From positions 508,051 to 572,050 of the forward strand of contig BCKT01000016.1 of assembly GCA_003116875.1 (NCBI GenBank): a stretch of DNA of 64,000 bases, in the 5' to 3' direction. The notes under the pieces were generated by a model. The model was not told the origin of the DNA, searched no databases, and saw only the letters and a list, made by a program, of their open reading frames with translations. A program made the translations under genes and the position numbers. This document shows positions 10,253-21,736 of the stretch, in pieces. The DNA comes from Takashimella koratensis. Taxonomy: Eukaryota > Basidiomycota > Tremellomycetes > Trichosporonales > Tetragoniomycetaceae. Each line of letters starts with the position of its first letter. Within the stretch, counting starts at the first letter, position 1.

Positions 10253-11243
10253 ATGATAGAAGACTTTGAACACCGAAGCACGAAAGGGTTCGACACGGAT
10301 CACATCTATTCCAACGACGCATGCAAATGGTACGAGCCGAAACGAGACTGGTTCGGGTGGGGCAAACCACATGCCCGAGGGATCTTCATCACCGAGCTCA
10401 CCTGGCCGTGCCAAGGCACCATGAAGACCGGATGTTTCGAGTTGCAGCACCTTCCTTGATTAAAGATAACATGGACTCCGTGGTGGTGGTACTCATTACT
10501 TGTATTACAGATGTCACGTCAAAGGTTCATCAGGGCGAAACGTCAAGCGAATTATTGGTACTCCAAGCTCCGTGGTACCCACGAAGCCCTCTTCTGTTCT
10601 TGTGGACTAGATGAAGACGAGTCGTCTTCCCAGGCGTCTATCAAGTCTGTGTTTGAAGGAGTGCTTGACCACCTACTATGCGATCCAGCAGATGTGACAT
10701 TCGTTTACAAGGCCAGCGTGATCGTGAGTTTCCCACTCCTAATGCTAATCCTCTCCTGGATTGTAGCGGCTGCATATGATGACCGTAGCGATCAAAAACT
10801 GGAGCGTTTAGGCAGGCGAGCAAGTCGGTAAGTGTGCGCAACGACTGACAATCTTGAAGTGCTGAATAATTTGCTCTCTAGGCTATATAAATAGTTTGCG
10901 TAACCGCTTGGTGTTCCTTGAATACGAAGGGCGTCCTCCTATCGGTTGGATCGAGTCGCCTTCACGGCAAAAGTGCTTGGAGACGTTTCTCCCCCAGGAG
11001 AGGCTAAAAATAAAGAGGCGTACCCACCAGTTTGGGGTTTTCTCTACACCATCGGTTTGCGCGTTGGCGAGTTAATCATCGAGCAGAAGGAGAAAGCTAC
11101 AACGCCGTTGTCGCCGCTGGCGTATATGAAGATATCGCATATGTCTACGATCAGTTCGACGTTGACGTAGAAAGCGATGGACAGTTAGAAGTGGTTCCCT
11201 CCGTAAAGAAAAAAGAGCAAGCGGATCTCGAACAGGGAACGGT
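10253..11243 (+). pseudogene. Decayed tandem copy B of the unknown gene
   Basis: It is homologous to copy A through its length: KWYEPKRDWFGWGKPHARG, TELTWPC, an exon beginning MSRQRFIRAKR, CDPADVTFVYKA, EGRPPIGWIESP, AYPPVWGF, IGLRVGELIIE and AGVYEDIAYVYDQFD. Three defects are visible. The exon-1 donor seen in copy A (AAA|GTAAGC) is replaced by AAGACC, with no good substitute in phase. One base is missing just after the WIESP codons (CCTTC where copy A has CCTTTC). About 28 bases are missing after IGLRVGELI relative to A, shifting the frame again. The small exon encoding GEQV (about 10825-10836) matches GIEQI of copy A. Copy B probably no longer makes a full protein, although an assembly error cannot be excluded for single-base differences. 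Confidence 0.65.
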
Positions 11244-11678
11244 GAGTTGATGAGATAGACTGTTCCGTGTTGCTATTCTTTTCTGATCGGCATCTAGTCA
11301 GTTATCCATCGTCGACGCGCATCGTAAAGAGTCAGCAAGACGTGTTCGAGTTGAAACGAAACCCCTCCTCTTTCTGTCGTTTATCGTATCGAACAATTTT
11401 GGCCTGGAACGTTATATTCGATGCTCCCATTCGCATCCACCATGCTCCTATATCCCATCTTACGACATGATCCTCGGCTCGAGCACGATACGACCGCGAA
11501 GCCAGTTTACGACCATGTACGTTTTTCTTATTACTGTACCCCAAGTCACTCTGCTCGCCTTGTACCACTAGCAACTGTGCACAATGTTGTTTGTACTGTA
11601 CATATGAAATCGATCGGGTATCGACGTGCTATATCCTCACTATCGGATCAATATTCTCCTCCGTGAAGATTCCCAATG
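11244..11678. other. Interval downstream of copy B
   Basis: A frame open from about 11306 to 11575 could be a last exon of copy B, but phase does not fit a clean splice. Otherwise nothing is recognised. The 3' end of the MFS gene at 11679 faces it. Confidence 0.3.
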
Positions 11679-13448
11679 CTACTGCTTTCTAGAGTAGCTC
11701 TTCTTGAGCCCGATGCCGGACGCAACACCAGAGATGGCAAGTAGGACCATGGCGATCCAGATGAGCGAGCCGCCGAGGGCGTGCCTGTCGACGGAGAGAG
11801 CGAATAGCACATTGGTGGATCCGGGACCGACGACTCGGGTGAGGGAAGAGCAGAACGCAGCCAGGCCTGAGGGAAAGTGTCAGCTACTGATGCCCAACTG
11901 AGAAGTCACATTATATACTCACCGTTAAGCGCGCCAAGGGAGCGTCGGTTTGGCGCAGCGTCGTTGGTCATGATCAAATTACAAGCAAACGACATGTTCG
12001 AAATGGAGCCAAGCAGCAGAGTGGTGGTGACAAGGACCCAGACGGCGACCTCGTTCCCGGTCCTAGCGACGGCGTTGGAGATGGGCAAGAGCAGGTAGGT
12101 GGGGATGTAGAGCACCATGAGGATGTTGAAAAGCCTTGTGTTTCCGACGGTCCGCACGAGCCAGGGGAAAGTGAAAAGCTGGACAGCGATGGTAGCGACT
12201 CCGCGGATCGACAGGGCCGTTCCAATTTGAGCCTCAGAGAAGCCTAGTCCGCCGTCGTTGACAGGTGTGAAGAAGAACAAAGGCAAGAGGGAGCCATACG
12301 AAATCCCTTCGAGAGAAAGAATGGTAAAACTGATGAGGAGCTGACGGATGTCCTTGTCCGCCAACAAACCGCGGAGAGAAATTTGCTCCTCGTGCTCGAG
12401 TTCGTGTTTCGGCGGGAGGGTCTCCTTCATACAGAAGAAGGCAGTGATGCCAGACACGATGGGAAAGAGAGCGCCGACGAAACAAGGGAGGAAGTAAGGG
12501 TAGGCATCGAGGAAAGGGAAAGTGTTGGACAAGGAAGGGAAGACACGGGTGATATGTGGGAGGTACCCGCCAATGGAAGAGGCAAGGATGTTTCCGATCG
12601 CCAGGGAAAGGGGGAAGAAAGAGAAGGCTCGGGATTGGTTGGTCTCGTCGGTGATCTCCCCGCTGTACAATATATTAGTTGCGGTTCGAATCATGGAATT
12701 TGAGAGCATGAGTGTACTCACATGACACTCTTGAGCACGGCAACGTTGCCGTTGGCGAGACCATTGATCGAACGGGATATGATAAGGAAAAGGAATGATC
12801 GACTGAAACCGAAAGAGATTGCAGAAGCTGCCGACATAGCGTTGCCCTAGAGGACGAGGTATTAGTAATGGAGTTGGGAGACAGCCAGCTGTTGGGGGGT
12901 TGATTTGTCGAAGATGAAACGCGAAGGAGAGTGTGTGATGAGGTGAGAGGCTCCCACTTACGATGAGAAGTACGGGCTTGCGGCCTATCCGGTCACTCAG
13001 TGAGCCCCAGTAAAACACGGTCGTCAATTCAGTGACTGCGAAGATGGATTCAATCTGGGCTTGGTCAGTTTCGCCTTGGACATTGACAGGCGCAGACACG
13101 CTCGACACGTACGAGACCAGCATAAAAACCTGTTTGCTTTGGGTCCCTGGCTATGTCAAACTCAATCAGGAGCTGGTTGATAAACGGGAACACGAGGTTG
13201 AACGCGATCGGCTCAGTGACTCGAAGGAAGAGCGTGATGAACAACTGGAACTTGGGTAACGGCGTGACCGCTTGCGACTTGGATTTGGGTAAAAGAGGAG
13301 ACCGCTCTGTATCTATGTTGGCCGTTTCTTCCTCCTGTCCCGCGGCGACGACATCGGTCGAAGACTGTCCCCTTGACCCAGGCTCGCTCCGGTGCGGAGT
13401 CGGGATCGGCGCCGTCTCCTCATTTCCGACTGCTGTCCGTACTGGCAT
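11679..13448 (-). CDS. MFS transporter, DHA1-like (YCR023C/ZIFL type)
   Basis: Exons 13113-13448, 12962-13054, 12722-12846, 11923-12662 and 11679-11866 give 493 residues with all phases consistent. A ~55-residue polar N-terminus precedes TM1, which carries LRVTEPIAFNLVFPFINQL, typical of this subfamily. MFS motif A is present as GSLSDRIGRKPVLL, split between exons 1-2 junction and exon 2. ISRSINGLANGNVAVLKS matches the TM4 region and GEITDETNQSRAF the loop after it. About twelve hydrophobic segments are visible, ending with a short basic tail (LKKSYSRKQ). Relatives export drugs or small organic compounds, or move zinc-linked substrates (ZIFL in plants); the substrate cannot be told from sequence. 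The 847-bp upstream region (13449-14295) is its promoter side. Confidence 0.85.
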
Positions 13449-14295
13449 TTTGGTGTTCCTATCTCGACTCTTGACGTGTTTGCGACGATCCTACTCTGTT
13501 TGCTCCTTTTACACAAGCGCGGAGCGTGTTCTACGCACAGTTGAGGGCTGAAAGAGACGAAAAAGTGGGGCAGGGGCACCCAGGGCGATTCCTATAAAAG
13601 GGCGACTGACCCGGTCCCCCCCTTCTGCCCCTGCTTACCCCAGCGCAGAATAACCGGGCCGGCTGGAGCTCCGGTTGGCCGGAAAAAAGTGACCCCGGCC
13701 TTCTCCGCGCGGGGGCGGGGGACGCGAGGGTACGTTTGTTTACTTCATCAGGAGCTGTGTATGAAGAATGCATGCAGCACCACGCGGGCAGGAGTGCACA
13801 GTACATCGTGAGGCCAGGGTCCGCTCGGGGGAAAGAAAAGAGCGCGTCAGTCAGTTGAAAGCAAAGATTCGGCCAGCGGTCGCCGATGCGTTGCTTCTTG
13901 GCACATTTTCGTATGATTTTCATAGGTATTGCTCTTGGAATCCCGGCGTGAAGACGGGCACACACGCCCAACTCGCGATATTGTTTCATGCCAAGCATGT
14001 CTGATACTGGCGGGCAGCATGTATGTATGGAGAAAGAAAGCGACAAACCTGATCTCCAAAGGGATCGCTTCATAATCTCCCGCATTCTCACCGCACACAT
14101 CCCGGTGAGTACGTGACCGTGCCAAGACTGGAGCATTCCCATGATTGTGTAGTAATAATGCTTTCATTCATAATGCTATTACAGTTACAGCTACTATCGA
14201 AGCAACACTAGCTATGTTGACACGACGGGAAGACTCAGCGACACCCTTGCCACTGTGCTATTCCGACTTTCCTAACTACATAGATCCAACACCGT
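13449..14295. other. Intergenic region upstream of the DHA1-like gene
   Basis: It holds a G/C-rich stretch (13630-13735, GCCGG-rich) and then mixed sequence up to the stop codon of the DAL5-like gene. No convincing ORF or RNA gene. Confidence 0.35.
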
Positions 14296-16015
14296 TTAGA
14301 GCGAGTAGATGAAGTCCTCGTTCTGGAGGTCGGTAAGGTCGTCGAAGGCCTGGGTGTTGTGGTTCTCGGCGACGTGGCCCTCGTTCTGGTCCTTGTTGGC
14401 CTGCTCGCGACGGATCTCCTCCCACTTGGACGAGTCCTGGAGCGAGAAGTCGACAACCTCTCCGGTCTTGCCCTTTGCGCGACGGCGGGAAATGTTGCGG
14501 GTGTTGAGGTACTTCATGTAGACGGCCTGGAGAACGATGAGGGCGGTGAGGGCGCAGAGACAGCCGAGATTACCGGTGAGACCGGTGTGGTAGTAGGGCG
14601 ACTCGGCGGACTTGTAGAGCTGGGGTCCGACAATGTTACCAACGCAGAGACCGATGTAGAGCATGCCGGTCATGGTGGTCTTCTTGGTGTGGCCGGCGGT
14701 GTTGGCGAAGCACCAGGTGAAGATGATCGGGGTGATGCACTGGTAGACGGTAAGGATGAAGTAGGTGGCGAGGAGCTTGTTCTGGTACGCAGTGCCACGG
14801 GGGAGTGCGTAGAGAGCGGCGGCGCCAGCAAGGGGGAAGAGCGAGGCGACGAATAGGACGGGCGACTTGTACTTGGTCTTGGTGATAACAAGGGCGGTGA
14901 TGATGTTGGAGACGATCGAGATCGCACCGGGGATCATGTTGTAGAGGACGGACTGGAAAGTGGAGAGACCGAAACCCTTGAGAATGAGGGGACCGAAGGT
15001 GGTGATACCGCCCGAGACGAGGGAGATGCAGAAGATCATGAACATCCACATCCACGACTTGGGGTCCATGAAGCACTCGAGAACCTGCGACCACTTGAAG
15101 GTAGTGTTCTGGGTACCGGTGTTGTTGAGACGGATACGCTCGACCGCGACGTACTTGTCGTCCTCAGAGAGGAAGGCGGCCTTGGTTGGGTGGCGGGGGA
15201 GGAGGAAGAAGGTCGGGACGGCGAGAACGACCGAGATGAGACCGGGAACGAGGAAGATGAGCTGGTAAGGGCGGAGGACGCTCGAGTTGATGTGGCCAAG
15301 ACCCCAAGAGAGGAGGGAGCCGAGGATGGCAGCCATACCGTTCATCGAGTACCAGATGTTGTTGCGGAGGGGCTGCTCACGACGAGTCCACCACATGGAG
15401 ACGAGGACGAGCATGGAGGGGGAGATCGAAGCCTCGAAGCCACCGAGGAAGAAACGGAAGACAGCGAGACCGGCAAAGGTGCGCATGGCCGACATGATGC
15501 AGAGAGTGGCACCCCAGCAGAAGAAGCAGCCAGCAATCCAGTAGTTGACCGGGAAGCGGACGAGAGCGTAGACGGAGAGGGGCTGGAAGACGAGCTGGGC
15601 AAGGTAGACGATCGAACCGAGCCACGAGTACTCGGTACCGACGAGGCCGGCATCCCCAGAGATGTTGAAGACGGAGGCGAACGAGAGAGTCGACTTGTCG
15701 AGCTGCTGGCAGAAGTAGATGTAGCAGATACTGTGGGTAGAGGTCAGCTGATTGTTTATCTTTTTTTAGAGTTTGTTTCCGCGAAATTGCCACTCACACA
15801 GGCATGACAAACCAGTCGATCCTGCGGAGGACACGCCTGTTGTCGGCGTCGGTGATGTCGCGACGCTCGCCCTGGTACTGGGCCAAGAACCAAGCCGCGA
15901 GATCCTGGGAGACATCGTTCTGGGTGACCTTGGGGGCCTTCTCGGGGTCCTCAGAGTGGTGCGACACGTGGTCGGCGGCCACCTTGGGCTCTCCGATGAC
16001 CTCTTGAACCGACAT
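14296..16015 (-). CDS. MFS transporter, DAL5/TNA1 (anion:cation symporter) family
   Basis: Two exons (15798-16015 and 14296-15730) encode 550 residues. The N-terminus is ~60 polar residues, then RRIDWFVMPVICYIYFCQQ, the diagnostic first helix of DAL5-type permeases. LDKSTLSFASVFNISGD, GFEASISPSMLVLVSMWW and RREQPLRNNIWYSMNG follow at the expected places. Twelve membrane spans and a charged C-tail are seen. Family members take up allantoate, ureidosuccinate, nicotinate or other vitamins; the specific substrate is not readable. Codon use is markedly biased to C-ending codons compared with neighbours, which suggests strong expression. A TATATA element lies at 16149-16155, about 135 nt upstream of the ATG. 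Confidence 0.88.
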
Positions 16016-16148
16016 GGTAGTGATTGAGAGTTGAGGAGTGGGGTGGGGGCTAGAAGGTGGGGAAGGTGTGTTGATGGGAGCGGGGCAAGTGTTGTCGATG
16101 AGGGGGAATGTTGACAAAATTCTTAAGAAGGGGGGGGATCTGTGTGTA

Positions 16149-16155
16149 TTATATA
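16149..16155 (-). promoter_or_regulatory. TATA-like element of the DAL5-like gene
   Basis: TATATAA on the minus strand (GGTATATAATAC context), about 135 nt before the ATG at 16015. Position and the gene's high codon bias fit a TATA promoter. Confidence 0.4.
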
Positions 16156-17771
16156 CCTTTGAGGGGGTGGGGAAAGGGGGGAGGCGGGACACCGTGTCTG
16201 ACTATCGGGCGGGGTTCATTCAGTCGTTTTTTCGCTCTACAAAGCCCGGGGAAACCTCTTTTCTGGACTCTCGAGATCGCACCCTGTTGTTGTCTCGCCT
16301 CGACCGGTCCCTGACACCTGCCCCGCCTGTCCCCGACGCACCCCGTAAGGACCCCTCCGAAGTGCCCCGTTCTCCCCTCGACGCTTCAGGATACTTCCCC
16401 CTCTGTGCCAGGATACTGGACGCGGAGCCAAGCGGCCGGACATACATTGTCGTCGCCTAACGGCGCGCGAGCGCAGGCGAGCGTAGCGAATGTCGGTCCG
16501 GGGTACCGTGGGGGTGACGACGGCGCTGGGTCGAGCCCACGACGGCTTCCAAGTCCGTCTCGTCCGTGTTCTTTTCTTTCCCTTGTGGGTAGAAAAAATT
16601 AATCGGAATGAACCGTGTCGTCAGGTGTCGTGCCATGGAACAAAACAGGGACGTCGTGGGCCCTGACGTCCGCCCACATGTTTGAGCAGCTGCTCACCCA
16701 AAGCCGCCACATAAGCGGGTCGAGTTCCGATGACAGCCCCTGGAAATAGAACACACCCTGAAGACCAGAGTCCAGACCGGCGCCGAGACGACCGGACGAG
16801 CCTTGGCTTTTGACACCTTTCGCCTGAATTGCCCGATGCCCTCCCTCCACTTGACCCGGGCTCCTGTACCGTTGATCCTCCCCGTCAGTCTCATCCGTCC
16901 CTCTCACGTTCTGGCCAAGAGAATCTTCAGGGGAATTGAATTCACCGCTTCTCACCCTTTAGGTCTCGCCCCTTTGCCGCAGAGTGAATGGCGGTCCGGC
17001 ATCCGACTCAATTCACCACCCAACCCCCTACCCCCACATGTCCATCACCGGGGGACCCGGTGGGTGCGGGCCGAAGACGGGACAACCCATCCGGAGCGGG
17101 TGGCCTCCGGACCGGGGAACGTGGGGCGTCGCCAAGTCGGCTGCGGGGCACGTTGAGGGGCACATGTCGACCGGGTGACATGCCGGAATGCTCTCCTGAC
17201 ATCGGCCGGGGATTCGTCTCATCCACTTCATTGTCAAGGATGCTGACCCATGCATTTGGTAACCATGTTTATTTTTAGGCTGGGTTTGAATTGCAAACGT
17301 TGTCTCTCCACTCTCCGTTATTAAGTCGGTGGGGATCTGCCTGCTGAGGTAGCTCGATTTACTCCCGTCTCAGGCCGGATGCGGCCGGTGACTTTGGCAC
17401 GGTGACGCTAGTCGTCGCACATTGTAATTCAGACTGGGGCATCTTGATGGGCCCGTACCTTGTCTAGTATCAGTACCTGTCTGTCCCCAGGCTCTTCCTG
17501 TGCTGCTTGTCTTTCTCTCTGTCTTTCTCCCTTCTCATTCTCTCTGCTCTCCAAGGTTTTTCGCCACTGCTAACAAGTAACTGCCTGTAGCAAACAAGTC
17601 CAAGACCTGTCACGTGACTGGTGGCCATGTTTTTTGCTAATCGACACATGGATGGCTTGTTTATTTATTTCACCCACCCCCCTTAGATGTTTGTCAACAA
17701 ACGATCCATTGAATGAATTCAACATCTACCCAACTACCACCCAACCCACACACTGCCCTCGACAAACCACC
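16156..17771. other. Divergent intergenic region between DAL5-like and TPX2-like genes
   Basis: About 1.6 kb without a supportable gene. It contains a GC-rich segment with CGG/CCG repeats (16990-17180) and a CT-rich leader before 17772. Several inverted GGGACC/GGTCCC-like stretches occur near 17050-17110. Short overlapping ORFs show no family features. Confidence 0.35.
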
Positions 17772-19939
17772 ATGCTCGGGTTAGAAACACCCTTCCTGCC
17801 CCGCATAGCTGGAGTAGGCAGGAATCGCGGCGCGCTCGAGGCCGACAGAACCCAAATCCTCGACCTCGACATGACGTTTGAGGACGATTTTCCCGATCCA
17901 ACGCCCATGCGTCCGGTACCCGCCTCTCGCATGGGACGACGTGACGACGACAACGCCGTCGCGGGGCCTAGCCGACAGTCGTCTGTTGCCAACAGTCTCG
18001 CAACAGCGATTGCGGAGGTACTCGACGAGCCCGTGTTTGTTGGATTTGGAGAGAAAGTGGCTGGTGGCTTGGAAGACCGAACGCTCTCCGCATCTACTTC
18101 AACCATGCCGCTTAAGCGAGTCGCATCGCAAACAATGTCCAACATTCCCAAGCGAGGTGAGCATATGCCTTATAGACATCCCTCTTTTCCATGTGCGTAC
18201 AGGAACCCTTCTCGCTGACCCTGATAGCCAAACCAGTAGATGACTTCTATGCCCGTCGAGTAGCGGATTCGGATCGACGTAACAGCTTGGGGAGATCGCC
18301 TGTGATTCCGTCCATCCAACTACCTACACACGAGGAGTCTCGTCGTCGCGAGCGATCTGAGTCTGCAACTACAAATCTCACTGGACGGATGTCGATTGGT
18401 CCCGAGTCGCATCGGCAGAGACCATCGGATCGGAGCAGACAAGAGGCAGATAGGACAGCTCAGGATCGGTCGTTCAAAACGGTGATCGAGTTGCGATCAG
18501 GCGGAGTCACACAGGTGTGTTACAAACAATCTTGCAGGGAGAATTCAAGCTGACAGTGTGCCTAGACACGCACTGAACCGTCACAATCAGTCCATCGATC
18601 TTCGCGTCAATCGTCCATCCCCATTCACCGGTCCCGTCAAAATTCACCGGCGGTCGCGGCACCTCCCAATGCCGAGGCTGGGCCCAGCAGACTCGGATAT
18701 CGCCAATCACTGAAACCAATGCATAACCCATTGGCCGATCTCGCCATCTCCCCGATCCGGCCGAGGTCCCTTGGCTTTGACGTGTCCGCGATCATCGATG
18801 TGGAAGTGGACGCGCCTGACCTGGAGGACGAGGAGGATAGGAGCACAAGGAGCAATCGAGAACCGACGGAGGAGTCTGCTCGTCCGAAATCGGCGTCGCC
18901 GACACTGCTCACGGCTGCAGAGCAGGACACGAGCGGGGTAAACCGAACAGCGGAGTCTATCCGAGGTCAAGAGGGGACGACTACATTGGCCAAGGACAAG
19001 GTGGATGTGACACAGCAAAAGCCTGAACCACGTCGAACATCGTTATTAGGCTATCTGTCCGGTCTCCTGAACCGCTCTACATCTGCCGAATCATTGGCAT
19101 CCACCCTCACCACTCCAACTCCCGCCAAGGAAGTGACTGTTGAGGCTGAGGCTGTGCCTGTCGAACTACCTACCCGCCCGATCTCGCAGGCATCGAATCC
19201 ACCGGCTCGTCCCTCTGCACCTTTACGGAAACCCGCCGGACCCACTTTGACCCGCCCGCTTGCCCCATCCTTTGCTAGACGTCCATTACAGCCGACCAAG
19301 ATGACGACCGACAGCAATGTTCCTCGCAGTGTCAAGCCCACTTCGACTACAAGCGGAAAGCCCATCTCTACCGCCGCTGGCAAAATAGCTGCCTCCCGCC
19401 CCGCTCCCCGAATCACGCGACCCGCCACCCAGAACACTAGCAAAGTTGCTGCACCTCCCGTTCGGCGACCAGCCACCACATCCTCCTTTGCATCTGCCGC
19501 CCTAGCCCGTTTGCCTCCTCCCGGCAAAGGGTCGTCCTCCGCCGCCGCACCGGTGACTATTCGAGACGCCGAGCGGGCGCGGGACATTGCCATCAAGCGT
19601 GCAGTCTTTGAGCGCCTTGCATCGACCAACACTGAGTCCTCGACCAAGTCGACACAGCCACGGGCGTCGAGCGCAGCTCGACCCTCGATGCACGCCGCAG
19701 CTCTGGTACCAACCGTCCCGGTAACAGGACGTACACCGGGAAAGGCTTCGAGGGCTCGCGCAGAGGCGAGGGCACAGTTTGACGAGGTCGTTAGGGAGAA
19801 CGAGCGCAGGAAGGAGGAAGAACGACGCAACGTGGAGAGGATTAGGAAAGATGTGGAGGCGGGACAGGAGAAGGTTAGCAGGATGGAAACGGTGGTTTGG
19901 GCGGCGCCTTTGCCTCCGATGTACGGCAGTAAAATGTAG
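17772..19939 (+). CDS. Disordered basic protein with C-terminal TPX2-like segment
   Basis: Exons 17772-18156, 18228-18514 and 18566-19939 join to 681 residues. Most of the protein is Ser/Thr/Pro/Arg-rich and disordered, with repeated PTRP, PAPR and KPTST-like basic stretches such as those of microtubule-binding proteins. The last ~62 residues (about 620-681) read RARAEARAQFDEVV, then an ERRKEEERR helix, then VVWAAPLPPMY. This is the layout of the TPX2 C-terminal repeat (R-A-x-R-x-x-F-D helix ending in K/A-x-P-x-P). TPX2-domain proteins bind microtubules and act in spindle assembly. The call rests on the C-terminus only; the rest gives no domain. The start is the first ATG after a CCACC leader. 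Confidence 0.62.
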
Positions 19940-20294
19940 TCTTGTCACGACTAGTCTCGTGTGTGTTACCAGATGTATTGTGCTCGTCTACAGTATACAT
20001 GCATACCTGCACCTTTGAGAAGTTCTGTTTCACCGGGAGAAAATGAGGTAGAAGAAGAGAAAGAGGAGAGGGGGGGGAGGGGGGGGGCGATGGGGGAATT
20101 CGTTCTCCCTCGCTTGGAGGCCTCCCTCAATTTGAGCTTTCTTCTGTCATCTCACCTCCAGTACTGACGGTCTCAGATATCTCTTCCTCTTTGTACACTT
20201 TCCACTCATGCGCAAGCGGTGAACTTCCGACCCCGCTGCTAGCCAAAGAGTTTGTCGATTTGCTGACCACAGAAAAAAGATTGTCGTTCGACGG
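19940..20294. other. Convergent 3' region with poly-G run
   Basis: The 3' ends of the TPX2-like gene and a minus-strand ORF face each other. It contains an interrupted G tract at about 20070-20091. No gene seen. Confidence 0.4.
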
Positions 20295-20597
20295 CTAACG
20301 CCTCCTAATGCTCTTCCCTAGGGTATGAAAAAGAGCTCCGGTCCTAGACCCATCTGGAAAAAGCTTCTCCTCACCCAAAGAGCTTGAGATTGTGACAGTA
20401 CTGGCAGTTGACCCGTTTGAGGTCCGCTTCTCCTCTTCTTGTTGGCTGCTGTTGCTTTTGAAGTCGAAATCCACAGGCTTGATTTCATGAGCGAACGGAT
20501 CAAAGTATTCTTGAGTTTCAGCATGTCTTGGGCGTTGAGTCCCATCGTCGTCCGTGTAATAAGAGTTGTCGAGTGTAGTTTTTGGAGCCTGTACCAT
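20295..20597 (-). CDS. Small hypothetical protein, 100 aa
   Basis: Acidic/polar and disordered, with HAETQEYFDPFAHEIKP and a basic end (GKSIRRR). In-frame open sequence continues upstream of the ATG (IDTRTTTEHVEKYT), so this may be the last exon of a longer gene. A signal-peptide-like ATG frame at about 20730 cannot be joined in phase. It lies at the left end of the AT-richer orphan block, same strand as its neighbours. No family recognised. Confidence 0.35.
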   Translation of the reverse strand: MVQAPKTTLDNSYYTDDDGTQRPRHAETQEYFDPFAHEIKPVDFDFKSNSSQQEEEKRTSNGSTASTVTISSSLGEEKLFPDGSRTGALFHTLGKSIRRR

Positions 20598-20986
20598 CGT
20601 GTACTTTTCGACGTGCTCAGTCGTTGTTCGGGTGTCTATTCTTGAGGAGATGACTGAATGTCAAGATAGTCAATAGTCGATGCAGCGGGCAAAACATAGA
20701 GCCAGGCTGTGAGAGAGATTCTCATGCTCATTGTGATCGATCATCCTTTGTCCTTTCCAAACATCCTTTGTGTCGGCGTTTGGTCAGTCAGCGGTCTGGA
20801 CTCGATATGCTCCCTTTGAGGTGCGCTGCAGGCGCCGCTAAGACGCTGACATGATATAAGCCATCTGCATGAATACTTTACTTTAGCGATCGAAGTCTGC
20901 GGTCTCTGTTCTGCCCAATCCTTAGAAGAATGTCGATTGGTCAAGCTGAGCCAGCGTAACCTACCCTCATGCTCTCGCTAGTGCTC
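20598..20986. other. Gap upstream of the 100-aa ORF
   Basis: May contain a missing 5' exon of the ORF at 20295-20597, including a hydrophobic ATG frame near 20730 on the minus strand. Nothing else recognised. Confidence 0.3.
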
Positions 20987-21736
20987 TCAATATGTATTTG
21001 TCTCTTTCGCGACTGCCTCGATGTTGACCCCGGCAACACTTTCGCTGCCTTCTTCGTCAAGCACAGGTGGCACTGCAATCGATGACCTGACTACCTCAAT
21101 GTCTTCTGAGTACATCGAGTATTTGATGCAGAAAGATGAAAGCTCTCGATCCATTTTCTGGCGCTTGGCCATGTCTCCCCTCAGGCTATCGACAATGCCG
21201 TCTTCGGTCGGTTGACTTTTTACACGGCCGGGTTCGTCGATCCATGTAGGGATAGGGTTCTGATGGCTTAGGATGCTACGAAAGTAGTGACGCAGATCGC
21301 TATTGAGGAATTCCATGGGATCGATAAACTTGGTGATTCGTATGACTGATCGTTCAAGGTCTTTGGTGCTTGGTCCCCCATCGACTTGATCAACAATCTG
21401 AGGCTTGAATAACTCATTGCTTATGAAGCCATCCGGGTCATTTGCCCACTGAGCGACCGTGGAGTTTGAGCTGCGAGCCGTGTCGTCAACTTCCTTGCGC
21501 ACCCGAAGCATGCTGTTGAAATCGTCATCAAGCTGACTCAGTGCATCGCTGAACGTGGTCAGTTCGGTATCCTTAGTGGCCTCGGAGTGGCTTGTCTGAC
21601 TCTCGGCTGGTCTGTTGTACGGGGTGTTGTCGAGACTCTCGTCGAAGCTCGCTCGAGTGCTGATGTTTCCATCTTCGCTCGCCGCCTCGTTCCCATCACA
21701 ACTCCCAACCTCATATGTATTTGGACTCCCTGCCAT
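20987..21736 (-). CDS. Hypothetical protein, 249 aa, intronless orphan
   Basis: The single exon starts at a clean ATG. The N-terminal third is acidic, Ser/Thr-rich and disordered. The middle, from about residue 70, looks helical (FSDALSQLDDDFNSMLRVRK, then FIDPMEFLNSDLRHYFRSIL). The C-terminus is charged (AKRQKMDRELSSFCIKYSMY). No signal peptide, membrane helix, or known motif. It is part of a run of minus-strand intronless ORFs. Unlike most genes in this window it has no intron and uses more A/T-ending codons. Confidence 0.5.
   Translation of the reverse strand: MAGSPNTYEVGSCDGNEAASEDGNISTRASFDESLDNTPYNRPAESQTSHSEATKDTELTTFSDALSQLDDDFNSMLRVRKEVDDTARSSNSTVAQWANDPDGFISNELFKPQIVDQVDGGPSTKDLERSVIRITKFIDPMEFLNSDLRHYFRSILSHQNPIPTWIDEPGRVKSQPTEDGIVDSLRGDMAKRQKMDRELSSFCIKYSMYSEDIEVVRSSIAVPPVLDEEGSESVAGVNIEAVAKETNTY

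Noticed and set aside
20640..20740. Hydrophobic ATG frame (MSMRISLTAWLYVLP) that could be a signal peptide for the ORF at 20295
   Set aside because: The frame stops and cannot be spliced in phase to the downstream ORF.
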